A stretch of 35,502 bases of DNA from Balneolaceae bacterium (GTDB taxonomy: Bacteria > Bacteroidota > Rhodothermia > Balneolales > Balneolaceae), in NCBI GenBank assembly GCA_016937115.1, contig JAFGWN010000010.1, positions 1 to 35,502 on the forward strand, read 5' to 3'. Position 1 is the stretch's first letter. Every line of letters starts with the position of its first letter. Shown piece after piece: positions 1 through 9,160 of the stretch. The notes under the pieces were generated by a model, which searched no databases, had not been told where the DNA came from, and saw only the letters and a list, made by a program, of their open reading frames with translations. The position numbers were made by a program, and so were the translations under genes.

Positions 1-2
1 AG

Positions 3-500
3 AAGATTGACCAGGAAGTGCAGATTGTACGCGATATTTTTAATAAATCCTGGTCAGAAAACTGGGGGTTTATTCCTCTTACAGAAAACGAACTGTCTGC
101 CCTGGCTGATGATCTGAAAATGATCCTTGATCCCAAGTTTGCCCATATCGCTGAAGTGGATGGCAAACCTATTGCTTTTTCTGTTGCACTACCCGATCTC
201 AACCAGGCATTACGACATATGAACGGCCGGCTCTTTCCCACCGGTGTTTTTAAGCTTTTATGGCATAAGCGTAAGATCGATCAGGTCCGAACTGCATTGA
301 TGGGCGTTATTCCTGAATATCGTGGTAAAGGTATTGATGCGCTGTTACATCTTAAAGCGATAGAAAACGGCCGTAAAGAAGGAGTCAACTCTTCGGAGTT
401 AAGTTGGGTATTGGAGACCAACACAAATATGATTCGTGTTGCCGAACGCCTGGGCGCACACATCGAGAAAACCTACCGCTTGTATCGGAAATCGTTGTAG
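3..500 (+). CDS. GNAT-like N-acetyltransferase, C-terminal part (gene truncated by left window edge)
   Basis: Reading frame is open to the left edge (KIDQEVQIVRDIFNKSW...). It contains a GNAT-like acetyl-CoA loop 'GVIPEYRGKGIDALL' followed by 'NTNMIRVAERLGA'. Confidence 0.75.
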   Translation, partial: KIDQEVQIVRDIFNKSWSENWGFIPLTENELSALADDLKMILDPKFAHIAEVDGKPIAFSVALPDLNQALRHMNGRLFPTGVFKLLWHKRKIDQVRTALMGVIPEYRGKGIDALLHLKAIENGRKEGVNSSELSWVLETNTNMIRVAERLGAHIEKTYRLYRKSL

Positions 501-530
501 CATTTCCAAACGCCATCGCTTAAAAATTCG

Positions 531-538
531 TATATTTG
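531..538 (+). promoter_or_regulatory. Candidate Bacteroidota-type -7 element TATATTTG upstream of fumC
   Basis: Exact match to TAnnTTTG about 70 nt upstream of the fumC ATG; no convincing -33 TTTG seen at the expected spacing. Confidence 0.35.
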
Positions 539-606
539 AAATGCATTCGATTTGCTGAATGTTATAAGTTTTGACTACTGAACAGCTAAAACAATTTTAT
601 AATATT

Positions 607-2001
607 ATGAGTGATTTTCGTGTAGAAAAAGATTCAATGGGCGATGTAAAAGTACCCAAAGATGCTTATTACGGAGCGCAGACCCAGCGCGCCGTTGATA
701 ATTTTCCTGTAAGTGGTATCAAATTCAGCCGCGGGTTTATTGAAGCTATCGGGTTGATAAAGAAAAGTGCCGCCAGGGTAAATAATGAACTAAATCAGCT
801 TGATGCATCTATTACAGACCCGATCCAATCTGCTGCAGAAGAAGTGGCTGCAGGTGATTTTGATCACGATTTTGCCATTGATATTTTTCAAACAGGTTCG
901 GGAACGTCCACGAATATGAATGCCAATGAGATTATTGCTCGGCGCGCCAATGAGCTTAAATCAGGCGATACAGAAACAGAAATACATCCGAACGATCACG
1001 TTAACTATGGGCAGAGCTCAAATGACGTTGTTCCTACGAGTATTCGCGTGGCTTCAGCGCTGGCAGTAAAGAAAAACCTTATTCCGGCGCTCGAACATTT
1101 GAAAGAAGCATTTCTCGAGAAAGGCAAAGAGTTCGCCGACGTTGTTAAAACAGGTCGCACGCATTTGATGGATGCCATGCCGGTAACCATTGAGCAGGAG
1201 TTTGGCGGTTACGCACGGCAGCTTCAGTTGGGTATTGACCGGCTTGAATCAGCCATGGATCGCATCACCGAGCTTCCCCAGGGCGGTACAGCGGTGGGGA
1301 CAGGATTAAACACGCATCCCGACTTTGGAAAAAAAATGGCGGGGACCTTATCCGAAGCAACAGATATTGAATTTCGAGAAGCAGATGATCACTTTGAAGC
1401 CCAATCAACCGTTGACGCCCCGGTCGAACTGAGCGGTCAGTTGAAAACCATTGCCGTGGGATTGATGAAGATCGGAAACGATTTACGCTGGATGAACTCA
1501 GGCCCCAACAGCGGCATCGGTGAGCTGAAGCTTGCGGCGCTGCAGCCCGGCTCATCCATTATGCCCGGGAAGGTTAACCCAGTCATTGAGGAATCACTCA
1601 CGATGGTTTGTGCGCAGGTTATTGGCAATGACTCCACGATTACCGTGGCCGGCCAATCGGGTAACTTTGAGCTTAACGTGATGCTTCCGGTTGTGGCTCA
1701 CAACTTGTTGGAATCCATCGATATTTTGGCCAATGCCGTGCGTAACCTCGCTGGTCGGTCGGTACTTAAGCTCTCTGTCAATAAAGAGCGCATCGCCGAT
1801 ATGGTAGGACGAAATCCGGTATTGGTAACGGCGCTTAATCCAATTATCGGGTATGATTTGGGTTCACAGATCGCAAAAAAAGCTTTTAAAGAAGGCCGTC
1901 CGGTGAAGGAAGTAGCCCGTGAAATGACCGATCTTTCCGATGAAGAACTGGATGAGGCGCTGGACCCGATGAAAATGACCAAGGGCGGTTTTATGGAGTG
2001 A
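607..2001 (+). CDS. fumC: Class II fumarate hydratase
   Basis: Whole-length resemblance to FumC/aspartase family; signature 'GSSIMPGKVNPVIEE', 'TGRTHLMDAMPVTIEQEFGGYA'. ATG at 607 preferred over the TTG at 571. Confidence 0.96.
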   Translation: MSDFRVEKDSMGDVKVPKDAYYGAQTQRAVDNFPVSGIKFSRGFIEAIGLIKKSAARVNNELNQLDASITDPIQSAAEEVAAGDFDHDFAIDIFQTGSGTSTNMNANEIIARRANELKSGDTETEIHPNDHVNYGQSSNDVVPTSIRVASALAVKKNLIPALEHLKEAFLEKGKEFADVVKTGRTHLMDAMPVTIEQEFGGYARQLQLGIDRLESAMDRITELPQGGTAVGTGLNTHPDFGKKMAGTLSEATDIEFREADDHFEAQSTVDAPVELSGQLKTIAVGLMKIGNDLRWMNSGPNSGIGELKLAALQPGSSIMPGKVNPVIEESLTMVCAQVIGNDSTITVAGQSGNFELNVMLPVVAHNLLESIDILANAVRNLAGRSVLKLSVNKERIADMVGRNPVLVTALNPIIGYDLGSQIAKKAFKEGRPVKEVAREMTDLSDEELDEALDPMKMTKGGFME

Positions 2002-2063
2002 TTGGATACCAGATAGACGGCTCCGAAAGCGCGGTTCAAAATATCAGAAATCTGGTATCCAAT
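2001..2063. repeat. 63 bp inverted-repeat element: 14-bp perfect arms, 35-nt spacer, starting at the fumC stop codon
   Basis: ATTGGATACCAGAT (2001-2014) and ATCTGGTATCCAAT (2050-2063) are exact reverse complements. Confidence 0.8.
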
Positions 2064-2177
2064 ATCCCGAACTTTTTGTAAAAAAAGCCGGAACCTTGTA
2101 TTTTCCCGGCCCGCCTCTTTGATCTTTAAAAAATTGAGATGAGTTAGGTACGAAACTAATTGAATTAAACAGACATC

Positions 2178-4622
2178 ATGGCCCGAGCTAAAACAAAAAG
2201 TAAGAGAACTAATAAAGCTAAAAAGTCATTAGCCCAAAAGCTGAACAAAAAGGAGGTGTTAGCTGATTATAAGCTTGCTTTTAAGAGTCGGGAAGCTTCA
2301 TATCTCGGTCGCAAAGAAACACTCACCGGGAAAGCAAAATTTGGCATTTTTGGTGATGGGAAAGAGCTGCCCCAGGTTGCCATGGCCAAGTATTTTAAAG
2401 AAGGTGATTTCCGGGCGGGCTACTATCGCGATCAAACTTTTATGATGGCGATCGATCAGGTTACGATTCAACAGTTTTTTGCCCAACTCTATGCTCATGC
2501 CAATCTTGATGAAGAACCGCATTCCGGCGGGCGTCAGATGAATGCGCATTTCAGCACCCGCAGCCTCGACGAAAACGGAGAGTGGAAAGATCTTACCAAA
2601 ATGAAGAATACGTCGCCGGATTTGTCACCCACAGCCGGACAGATGGCGCGGCTCCTGGGATTGGCGCAGGCGTCAAAAATTTACCGCAATGCAGATGTGC
2701 TGAAGGAGCGGGAAGAATCAAGGAAATTTTCAAGCAATGGCAATGAAATTGCGTGGGGAACAATCGGGGATGCCAGTACATCCGAAGGTATTTTCTGGGA
2801 GACCATCAATGCAGCGGGGGTCCTGCAAGTGCCAATGGTGATGTCGGTGTGGGATGATGGCTACGGAATTTCGGTACCGCGAAAGTATCAAACTACAAAA
2901 GACAGTATTTCAAAAGTTTTACAGGGTTTCCAGCGGACGGAAGATGAAGAAGGGTGGGAGATTCTGACGGTGAAAGCCTGGGATTACACCGCCTTGATGG
3001 AAACGTATGCAAAGGCCGAAAAAATTGCCCGTGAAGAACACGTGCCGGTGCTGGTACACGTACAGGAGGTTACGCAGCCGCAGGGACATTCAACCTCAGG
3101 CTCACACGAGCGTTACAAGGACGAGCAGCGTCTGCAATGGGAAGAGGATTTTTGCTGTATCAATAAAACGCGGCAATGGATACTCGATGAGGGTTTAGCC
3201 GATGAAGAAACGCTGAATGAGCTGGAGAGTGAAGCAAAGCAAGAAGTAAAAGAGGGGAAGAAAGCCGCGTGGAATGCTTTCCGTAATGAAATGAAAGAGG
3301 ACCTGCAGGCGGCTGAAAAACTGCTGAACCAGCTGGCTGATGAAAGCAGTAACTCAGACGATATCAAGAAAATTATTAAACAGATGAAGGCACCCATGGT
3401 GCCTATTCGCCGGGATATTCACGGGGCGGTAAAAAAAGTGTTGCGGGCAACACGGGGTGAAGATTTGTCGGCACGCGAAAACGTATTGGACTGGCTGAAA
3501 GAAAGTAATGAACAGAACGCCGACCGTTATCATAGGCATCTCTATTCCGAGTCTAAACATTCGCCGCTAAATGTTGAAGAAGTAAAGCCGGAATACAGCG
3601 ATGAGCCGAAACAGGTAGATGGCCGCGTAGTTTTACGTGATAATTTTGACAAAATTTTTGAACATTATCCTGAGACACTGGTTTTTGGTGAAGATACCGG
3701 CAAACTCGGTGATGTAAACAAAGGGCTCGAGAACATGCAGGATAAATACGGTGAAGTGCGCGTGAGCGATACCGGCATCCGGGAAGCCACTATTTTAGGC
3801 CAGGGCATCGGCATGGCATTGCGCGGGCTGCGACCTATTGCTGAAATTCAGTATCTCGATTATCTGCTGTATTGTTACCAGACATTGAGTGATGACCTTG
3901 CCACTCTGCGCTATCGGAGTGCGGGTGGGCAGAAAGCGCCTGTTATCGTTCGTACCCGCGGCCACCGGCTTGAAGGCATCTGGCACACCGGTTCACCTAT
4001 GGGCATGATCATCAACGGCGTGCGGGGTGTGCATGTATGTGTTCCCCGAAATCTGACCGATGCCGCCGGTATGTACAATACGTTGCTGAAAGGCGATGAC
4101 CCGGCTTTAGTTATCGAGCCGTTGAATGCCTACCGTTTAAAAGAAGACCTGCCGACCAACCTCGGTGAATTTACCGTGCCGCTGGGCATTCCCAATATTA
4201 TATCGGAAGGTGAGGATATCACGATTGTATCGTATGGCTCAACCTGTAATATATGCGAAGCGGTACTGCCGCAACTGCAGGAGGCGGGCATCTCGGCCGA
4301 GTTAATCGATGTGCGAACGCTGTTGCCGTTTGACCGCAACCACATGATCGCGGAATCGCTCAAAAAGACCAATCGCATTCTGTTTGTGGATGAAGATGTG
4401 CCGGGCGGTGCCTCTGCATTCATGATGAACAAGGTGCTGGATGAACAGGACGGTTATTACTACCTCGATTCGGAAGCGCAGTGCCTGACGGCGTCCGAGA
4501 ACCGCAGCCCGTACGGCTCCGACGGCGATTACTTTACCAAACCCAACGAGGAAGATATTTTTGATGCGGTATATGCCTTGATGCACGAAGCCAACCCAGA
4601 GAAGTATCCGGCGATATATTGA
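2178..4622 (+). CDS. Thiamine-dependent 2-oxoacid dehydrogenase E1, fused alpha and beta subunits
   Basis: Alpha part with TPP motif 'GDASTSEGIFWETINAA'; beta part with 'VFGEDTGKLGDVNKGL', 'ATILGQGIGMALRGLRPIAEIQYLDYL', 'GSPMGMIINGVRG'. Lys-rich N-terminus. Confidence 0.93.
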   Translation: MARAKTKSKRTNKAKKSLAQKLNKKEVLADYKLAFKSREASYLGRKETLTGKAKFGIFGDGKELPQVAMAKYFKEGDFRAGYYRDQTFMMAIDQVTIQQFFAQLYAHANLDEEPHSGGRQMNAHFSTRSLDENGEWKDLTKMKNTSPDLSPTAGQMARLLGLAQASKIYRNADVLKEREESRKFSSNGNEIAWGTIGDASTSEGIFWETINAAGVLQVPMVMSVWDDGYGISVPRKYQTTKDSISKVLQGFQRTEDEEGWEILTVKAWDYTALMETYAKAEKIAREEHVPVLVHVQEVTQPQGHSTSGSHERYKDEQRLQWEEDFCCINKTRQWILDEGLADEETLNELESEAKQEVKEGKKAAWNAFRNEMKEDLQAAEKLLNQLADESSNSDDIKKIIKQMKAPMVPIRRDIHGAVKKVLRATRGEDLSARENVLDWLKESNEQNADRYHRHLYSESKHSPLNVEEVKPEYSDEPKQVDGRVVLRDNFDKIFEHYPETLVFGEDTGKLGDVNKGLENMQDKYGEVRVSDTGIREATILGQGIGMALRGLRPIAEIQYLDYLLYCYQTLSDDLATLRYRSAGGQKAPVIVRTRGHRLEGIWHTGSPMGMIINGVRGVHVCVPRNLTDAAGMYNTLLKGDDPALVIEPLNAYRLKEDLPTNLGEFTVPLGIPNIISEGEDITIVSYGSTCNICEAVLPQLQEAGISAELIDVRTLLPFDRNHMIAESLKKTNRILFVDEDVPGGASAFMMNKVLDEQDGYYYLDSEAQCLTASENRSPYGSDGDYFTKPNEEDIFDAVYALMHEANPEKYPAIY

Positions 4623-4628
4623 TCTATC

Positions 4629-5864
4629 CTATTGTGCCTGTTGCAGCAAAAGCACATCGCGGCTGCGGAAGTTCGCTACGTAGATATCGAACAGCCCATC
4701 ACCGTTAAAGTCGGCAATTTCGAAGTCGACAACCTTCGGCGAAAAATCTTCCGGGAAGTAAACGTCTGTCCGGTCGGTATAAAAACCCGCACCATCGTTG
4801 ATAAAGACTTTCGCGAAGTTTGTACCTGCGTAGTTCTCCGTATCTCCGTCGATTGATCCAAAATCACCCGCTACAATATCGAAGTCGCCGTCACGGTCAA
4901 TATCAAAAAAGTCGGCATCAAACGTATTGGTGTTTTGAGCAGGCATTTGTGACTGAGTTACATCAGTATAGCTGCCCTGGTTGTTTACAAGCAACCGGTC
5001 TTGGGCGCTGTTACCCGATTGAAATAAAATGACGTTGGCGAAATACAGATCCAGATCGTTATCACCGTCAATGTCGGCCAGATCTACTTCCCGGGTTTCC
5101 TCTACATTTCCAGTCAGCGGCAGCCGGGTCTGCGTCCTGTTGGTAAAGAAACCGTTGCCGTCGTTAATATAGAGCCTGTTATTATCCTCATTTGCCACCA
5201 GCAGATCGAGGTCTCCGTCATTGTCGATGTCGCCCCGTGCCAGATCCTGCGTTATGTCGCTGGCTGACGGGAGCCGGGTGGTTGTCTGATTGGTGAAAAA
5301 CCCGTTGCCGTTATTGATTAAAATTACATTCTGCCCATTGTTGCCAATGATAATATCAGGAAAGCCATCACTGTTGATGTCAGAAGTTAGTACAGCATTG
5401 GATATTCCTGTAACAGGGATACGATTTCCGACATCTGTAAATGTGCCATTACCGTTGTTCAGGTAGTATTCGTTGGTTTGATTGTCTTCACTGACAATAA
5501 AAATATCGAGGCTGCCATCTCCGTCGAAATCAGCAATGGCGATGTCTTCGCTGTCAAAATTTTTGGCAGGCAGCCGGTTGGCCGATTCATCGGTGAAAAT
5601 ACCAGTACCATCATTGATGAGAATTCTGTTACCCGTGAATTCTACGGCTATCACCAGATCGTTATCACCATCGCCGTCAAGGTCGGCCGCTTTAGCATCC
5701 ATGCTGTTGCCGGCCAGATTATCAGCCGGAATATTAGTATCGCTGACATCCTTAAAAACAGCGGTGGAATCATTACCGCCGTTGCCGGGCGGATTTACTG
5801 CTTCAATTCCGCAGTTCGAAAGAAAGAGAGCTATACACAAAAAGATCATGGGAAATTTAAACAT
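4629..5864 (-). CDS. FG-GAP/VCBS repeat lipoprotein (seven Ca-binding-like repeats)
   Basis: N-terminal signal with lipobox (MFKFPMIFLCIALFLSNC); seven DxDxDGDxD-like loops, e.g. DLDGDGDND, DFDGDGSLD, DIDNDGDLD, DFNGDGLFD. Confidence 0.88.
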   Translation of the reverse strand: MFKFPMIFLCIALFLSNCGIEAVNPPGNGGNDSTAVFKDVSDTNIPADNLAGNSMDAKAADLDGDGDNDLVIAVEFTGNRILINDGTGIFTDESANRLPAKNFDSEDIAIADFDGDGSLDIFIVSEDNQTNEYYLNNGNGTFTDVGNRIPVTGISNAVLTSDINSDGFPDIIIGNNGQNVILINNGNGFFTNQTTTRLPSASDITQDLARGDIDNDGDLDLLVANEDNNRLYINDGNGFFTNRTQTRLPLTGNVEETREVDLADIDGDNDLDLYFANVILFQSGNSAQDRLLVNNQGSYTDVTQSQMPAQNTNTFDADFFDIDRDGDFDIVAGDFGSIDGDTENYAGTNFAKVFINDGAGFYTDRTDVYFPEDFSPKVVDFEIADFNGDGLFDIYVANFRSRDVLLLQQAQ

Positions 5865-5914
5865 GATAATTACGATTGATGGCCGTTTTTGTAGATGATT
5901 TAGAATAATATACG

Positions 5915-7081
5915 CTATTTTATGGCGCCAATCACCCTTTGCACTAAACCGTCCATAGCATCATAATTAGATATCCAGCGGGCTACAATCACAAGATCGT
6001 TTTCCTGGTCGATATATACCATATTAATGCCGCTTCCCAGAAAGGCATAGGCCGATTTCGGCGCGCTTGGCAACCGTTCCTGATCATTATTAAGAAAGAA
6101 GTTCATAAAACCGTACCCGTTGTTGGCTTCGGTAGGCGTGCGGGCCATTTGAATCCACTCTTTTGAGATGATTTGGTCGCCATTCCAGTTACCGTCTCTT
6201 AAAAACAGGTAGCCGAATTTGGCCTGATCATATGCGCTGAGCCACATGCCACCGCCCCAATGCCCGCCACCGCTCACCGACTGCATGCGCAGCCCGTCGA
6301 TATTAACCCATGAGTTTTCATAACCGTACCAACGCCAGGTGTTCGATGCGCCAATAGGCTCCATTACGTGTTCGCGTAATACCACCGGCAAAGGCTGCCG
6401 CCACACATTCATGGCCGCGAGTGCCAGCAAGTTAACACGTACGTCGTTGTACTTCCATTTGCTTCCCGGCTTATGACGCTCCCGGTTGATTAGGGAGTCG
6501 GTAATTTCTTCCTGTGGACGGTCGGCCCAGTCGGGTTTACCGAACAGGGTCCCTTCCCAGTCGCTGGTCTGCCGCAGCAGGTGGTCCCACGTGATTTTTG
6601 AATTGTGTTCGGAATTAAAATGCTCAACCGGCATATATTTGCTGACTTTTTCATCTACACTTTGGATCATCCCGTGGTCCCAGGCAACACCGACGGTGGT
6701 AGATAGAAAACTTTTAGTGACGCTGAATGTCATGTCAACACGGTGCGGCTGCCCCCATTCTGCTACAATATAGCCGTCTTTGATAATCATGCCGGTCATC
6801 GGGCCGCGTTTCTTAACCGGGCCGATGATATTATTATAAGGTTCATTGGTCCGGGTATTTAAATGAATGCTCAGATCTTCTGGGTTATCAGACTCGTGTC
6901 CTTTAGCGAAGGCTACCGCCTGGTCAATTTTCTTAGCATCCAACCCAACATCTCCGGGAGCTCGCTGTTCCCATTCATGGCGGGTCGGGAAATACGTCTC
7001 GGATGATTGAGCAGTTAGATATGCGGGAAGAAAAAGCACAAATGAAACGAAAAAAATCAGGAAACGATTAAAACGAAACAT
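5915..7081 (-). CDS. Secreted serine hydrolase, beta-lactamase (class C)/transpeptidase-like family
   Basis: Signal peptide; SxxK motif 'TFSVTKSFLST'; 'SGGGHWGGGMWLSAYDQAKFGYLFLRDGNWNGDQIIS' typical of this family. Confidence 0.9.
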   Translation of the reverse strand: MFRFNRFLIFFVSFVLFLPAYLTAQSSETYFPTRHEWEQRAPGDVGLDAKKIDQAVAFAKGHESDNPEDLSIHLNTRTNEPYNNIIGPVKKRGPMTGMIIKDGYIVAEWGQPHRVDMTFSVTKSFLSTTVGVAWDHGMIQSVDEKVSKYMPVEHFNSEHNSKITWDHLLRQTSDWEGTLFGKPDWADRPQEEITDSLINRERHKPGSKWKYNDVRVNLLALAAMNVWRQPLPVVLREHVMEPIGASNTWRWYGYENSWVNIDGLRMQSVSGGGHWGGGMWLSAYDQAKFGYLFLRDGNWNGDQIISKEWIQMARTPTEANNGYGFMNFFLNNDQERLPSAPKSAYAFLGSGINMVYIDQENDLVIVARWISNYDAMDGLVQRVIGAIK

Positions 7082-7262
7082 GGTAAGATTTCTTAATTGT
7101 GGTTATGTACAATAAGCTACCGAATATAGTACAAAAGTTTAGGCAGGCACGGAAGTATACTTAAGTGCTTTTACAATAAATAAGGTTCTTGTTCGGAATT
7201 ATTTTTTCTATTATTTATTTGTCTTAATATATAAATCAATGATATATCTCATGGAGGCATTT

Positions 7263-8021
7263 ATGAAACGCGCACTATTCACTTTTTCCCTGGTTTGTCT
7301 TGTAACTGTCTGTGTTCAGGCGCAACGTCCCTCACCCGATCAAATTCCCGCCGAAAACGGTGATATAACCGTTCAACCTATTCGGCACGGGTCGGTTGTT
7401 TTAAATTGGAATGGCACTACTATTTACGTTGATCCGGTGCAAAATAAAGAGACGTTTCAGGGAATTGATTCACCCGATATTATTCTCATCACCGATATAC
7501 ATGGCGATCATTTGAATATGGAAGCTATAAATGCATTGAATACGGAAAGTACGACGTTTGTAGTTCCACAGGCTGTGGCCGATCGACTTTCGGAGTCGGC
7601 GTATATGAATCAGCTTGTTATTCTTGAGAATGGAAAAAGCACCGAGCAGAAGGGAATCCCAATTCGGGCAATTCCGATGTATAACTTACCGCAGGCAGAA
7701 GATTCGCGACATCCCAAAGGGAGGGGCAATGGTTATATTTTAACATTGGGTGGTAAGCATGTGTACCTGTCGGGCGACACGGAAGGCATCCCTGAAATGC
7801 GTTCGCTCACAGGTATTGATGTGGCCTTCGTTTGTATGAATTTACCCTATACAATGGATGTTAATCAGGCTGCTGATGCCGTTCTTGATTTTGAGCCGGA
7901 GATCGTTTATCCCTACCATTACCGCGGGCAGGATATCCAAAAATTTAAAGAGTTGGTTAACGCCAAGAATAAAAATATTGATGTAAGGTTGAAGAACTGG
8001 TACCCGGGAGACGAGAATTAA
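7263..8021 (+). CDS. Exported MBL-fold metallohydrolase
   Basis: Signal peptide MKRALFTFSLVCLVTVCVQAQ; 'ILITDIHGDHLNMEA' metal motif; 'VYLSGDTEG'; 'IVYPYHYRGQD'. ATG 7263 preferred over 7239. Confidence 0.88.
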   Translation: MKRALFTFSLVCLVTVCVQAQRPSPDQIPAENGDITVQPIRHGSVVLNWNGTTIYVDPVQNKETFQGIDSPDIILITDIHGDHLNMEAINALNTESTTFVVPQAVADRLSESAYMNQLVILENGKSTEQKGIPIRAIPMYNLPQAEDSRHPKGRGNGYILTLGGKHVYLSGDTEGIPEMRSLTGIDVAFVCMNLPYTMDVNQAADAVLDFEPEIVYPYHYRGQDIQKFKELVNAKNKNIDVRLKNWYPGDEN

Positions 8022-8027
8022 ATCTCT

Positions 8028-8930
8028 TTAAAAAAGTTGATCAATAATGATGAATCCCCATACGACAGGCAGGTAGCCGAAGGAAGCGAACATCAGTTTT
8101 TTGGCGGATGCCTTGGTGCGATTTTGGGCAAAGATGATACCATAGAAAAGGAAAACGAGCGCACTAAGCAACGCTCCGGCAAGATAAATCCATCCACTCA
8201 TGCCAATGGTAAACAAACCCCAAGAGATGGGGAAAAGCGCAAGCAGACAGATAAGGATAAACGTTGTAGCAAGAGTGCCATTAGGATCATTGGCCGGCAG
8301 CATTCGGAAACCGGCGTGCTGGTAGTCATCTTTGCACACCCACGCAATAGCCATTACGTGCGGGATCTGCCAGAAAAAAACGATGGCAAAAAGCAGCCAC
8401 ATGCCAATACTTCCGAGGTGGCCGGTTGCTGCCGCCCATCCACCGACAGGAGGCAGAGCGCCGGGAATGGCGCCAATAAACACGTTGATGGATGAAACTC
8501 TTTTAAGCGGAGTATATGCACAAAGATATAGCAAGGTTGTAGCCAGCGAGACAAGACCCGCAACCAGGTTAACCACTAAAATTAGATACAACAGTCCGCC
8601 AAAGATCAGTGATAATGAAAAAACAATGCTTTCCGAAGGGGTGATTTTGCTTGACGGGAGTGGCCGCTGACGCGTTCGTTTCATCTGCCCGTCTAATCGC
8701 CATTCTAAAAATTGATTGTGCGCAGCGGTACCGGCGGCAATCATCCACGTGCCTATAGCCGCATTAAAAAGCAGTAGATAATCGATGCTGCTTCCAGAAC
8801 CCAGAATAAATCCCACGGCCATACTGATGAGAACAGTGAAGGTGATACCCGGCTTGGTCAGCTCGTGATAGGCTGCCAGCTTTTCCGGGTTAAAGAACTT
8901 TGAAAGGGTAAAATCTGTGGTTAACTTCAT
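8028..8930 (-). CDS. ctaB: Protohaem IX farnesyltransferase (haem O synthase)
   Basis: UbiA-type polytopic protein; 'AAGTAAHNQFLEWRLDGQMKRTRQRPLP' and 'YTPLKRVSSINVFIGAIPGALPPVGGWAAATG'. Confidence 0.95.
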   Translation of the reverse strand: MKLTTDFTLSKFFNPEKLAAYHELTKPGITFTVLISMAVGFILGSGSSIDYLLLFNAAIGTWMIAAGTAAHNQFLEWRLDGQMKRTRQRPLPSSKITPSESIVFSLSLIFGGLLYLILVVNLVAGLVSLATTLLYLCAYTPLKRVSSINVFIGAIPGALPPVGGWAAATGHLGSIGMWLLFAIVFFWQIPHVMAIAWVCKDDYQHAGFRMLPANDPNGTLATTFILICLLALFPISWGLFTIGMSGWIYLAGALLSALVFLFYGIIFAQNRTKASAKKLMFASFGYLPVVWGFIIIDQLF

Positions 8931-8994
8931 GCGAATTTCAAAATAATTTCAGATCCTTAAGGTATCGATTTTTTAGCAGAATTGGTACTCATTA

Positions 8995-9056
8995 AATCAC
9001 TAACAATGACATCCGGATCTTGGTTCGGCATTTATGATTTATAATCGTTAGTGATT
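8995..9056. repeat. 62 bp inverted-repeat element (10-bp perfect arms) between divergent ctaB and ctaA
   Basis: AATCACTAAC (8995-9004) and GTTAGTGATT (9047-9056) are exact reverse complements with a 42-nt spacer. Confidence 0.7.
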
Positions 9057-9160
9057 AGTTGTGAAGTTAGCTTTAGGAGTACAACTCTTCAGATGATAAA
9101 AATCGTGAAAAATAAAGTGCCGGTATCAAAATTTTACTTTAAGTCTGACGGAAATACCTC

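Noticed and set aside
1005-2039. Antisense ORFs inside fumC (60-113 aa)
   Set aside because: Fully overlapped by a strongly supported CDS; low-complexity translations without recognisable domains.
5478-5898. Two plus-strand ORFs of 133-138 aa opposite the FG-GAP lipoprotein
   Set aside because: Arise from the repetitive Asp/Gly codons on the opposite strand; no domain or start-site support.
8037-8670. Plus-strand ORFs (152 and 112 aa) opposite ctaB
   Set aside because: Overlap a well-supported UbiA-family gene; composition atypical for a real protein.
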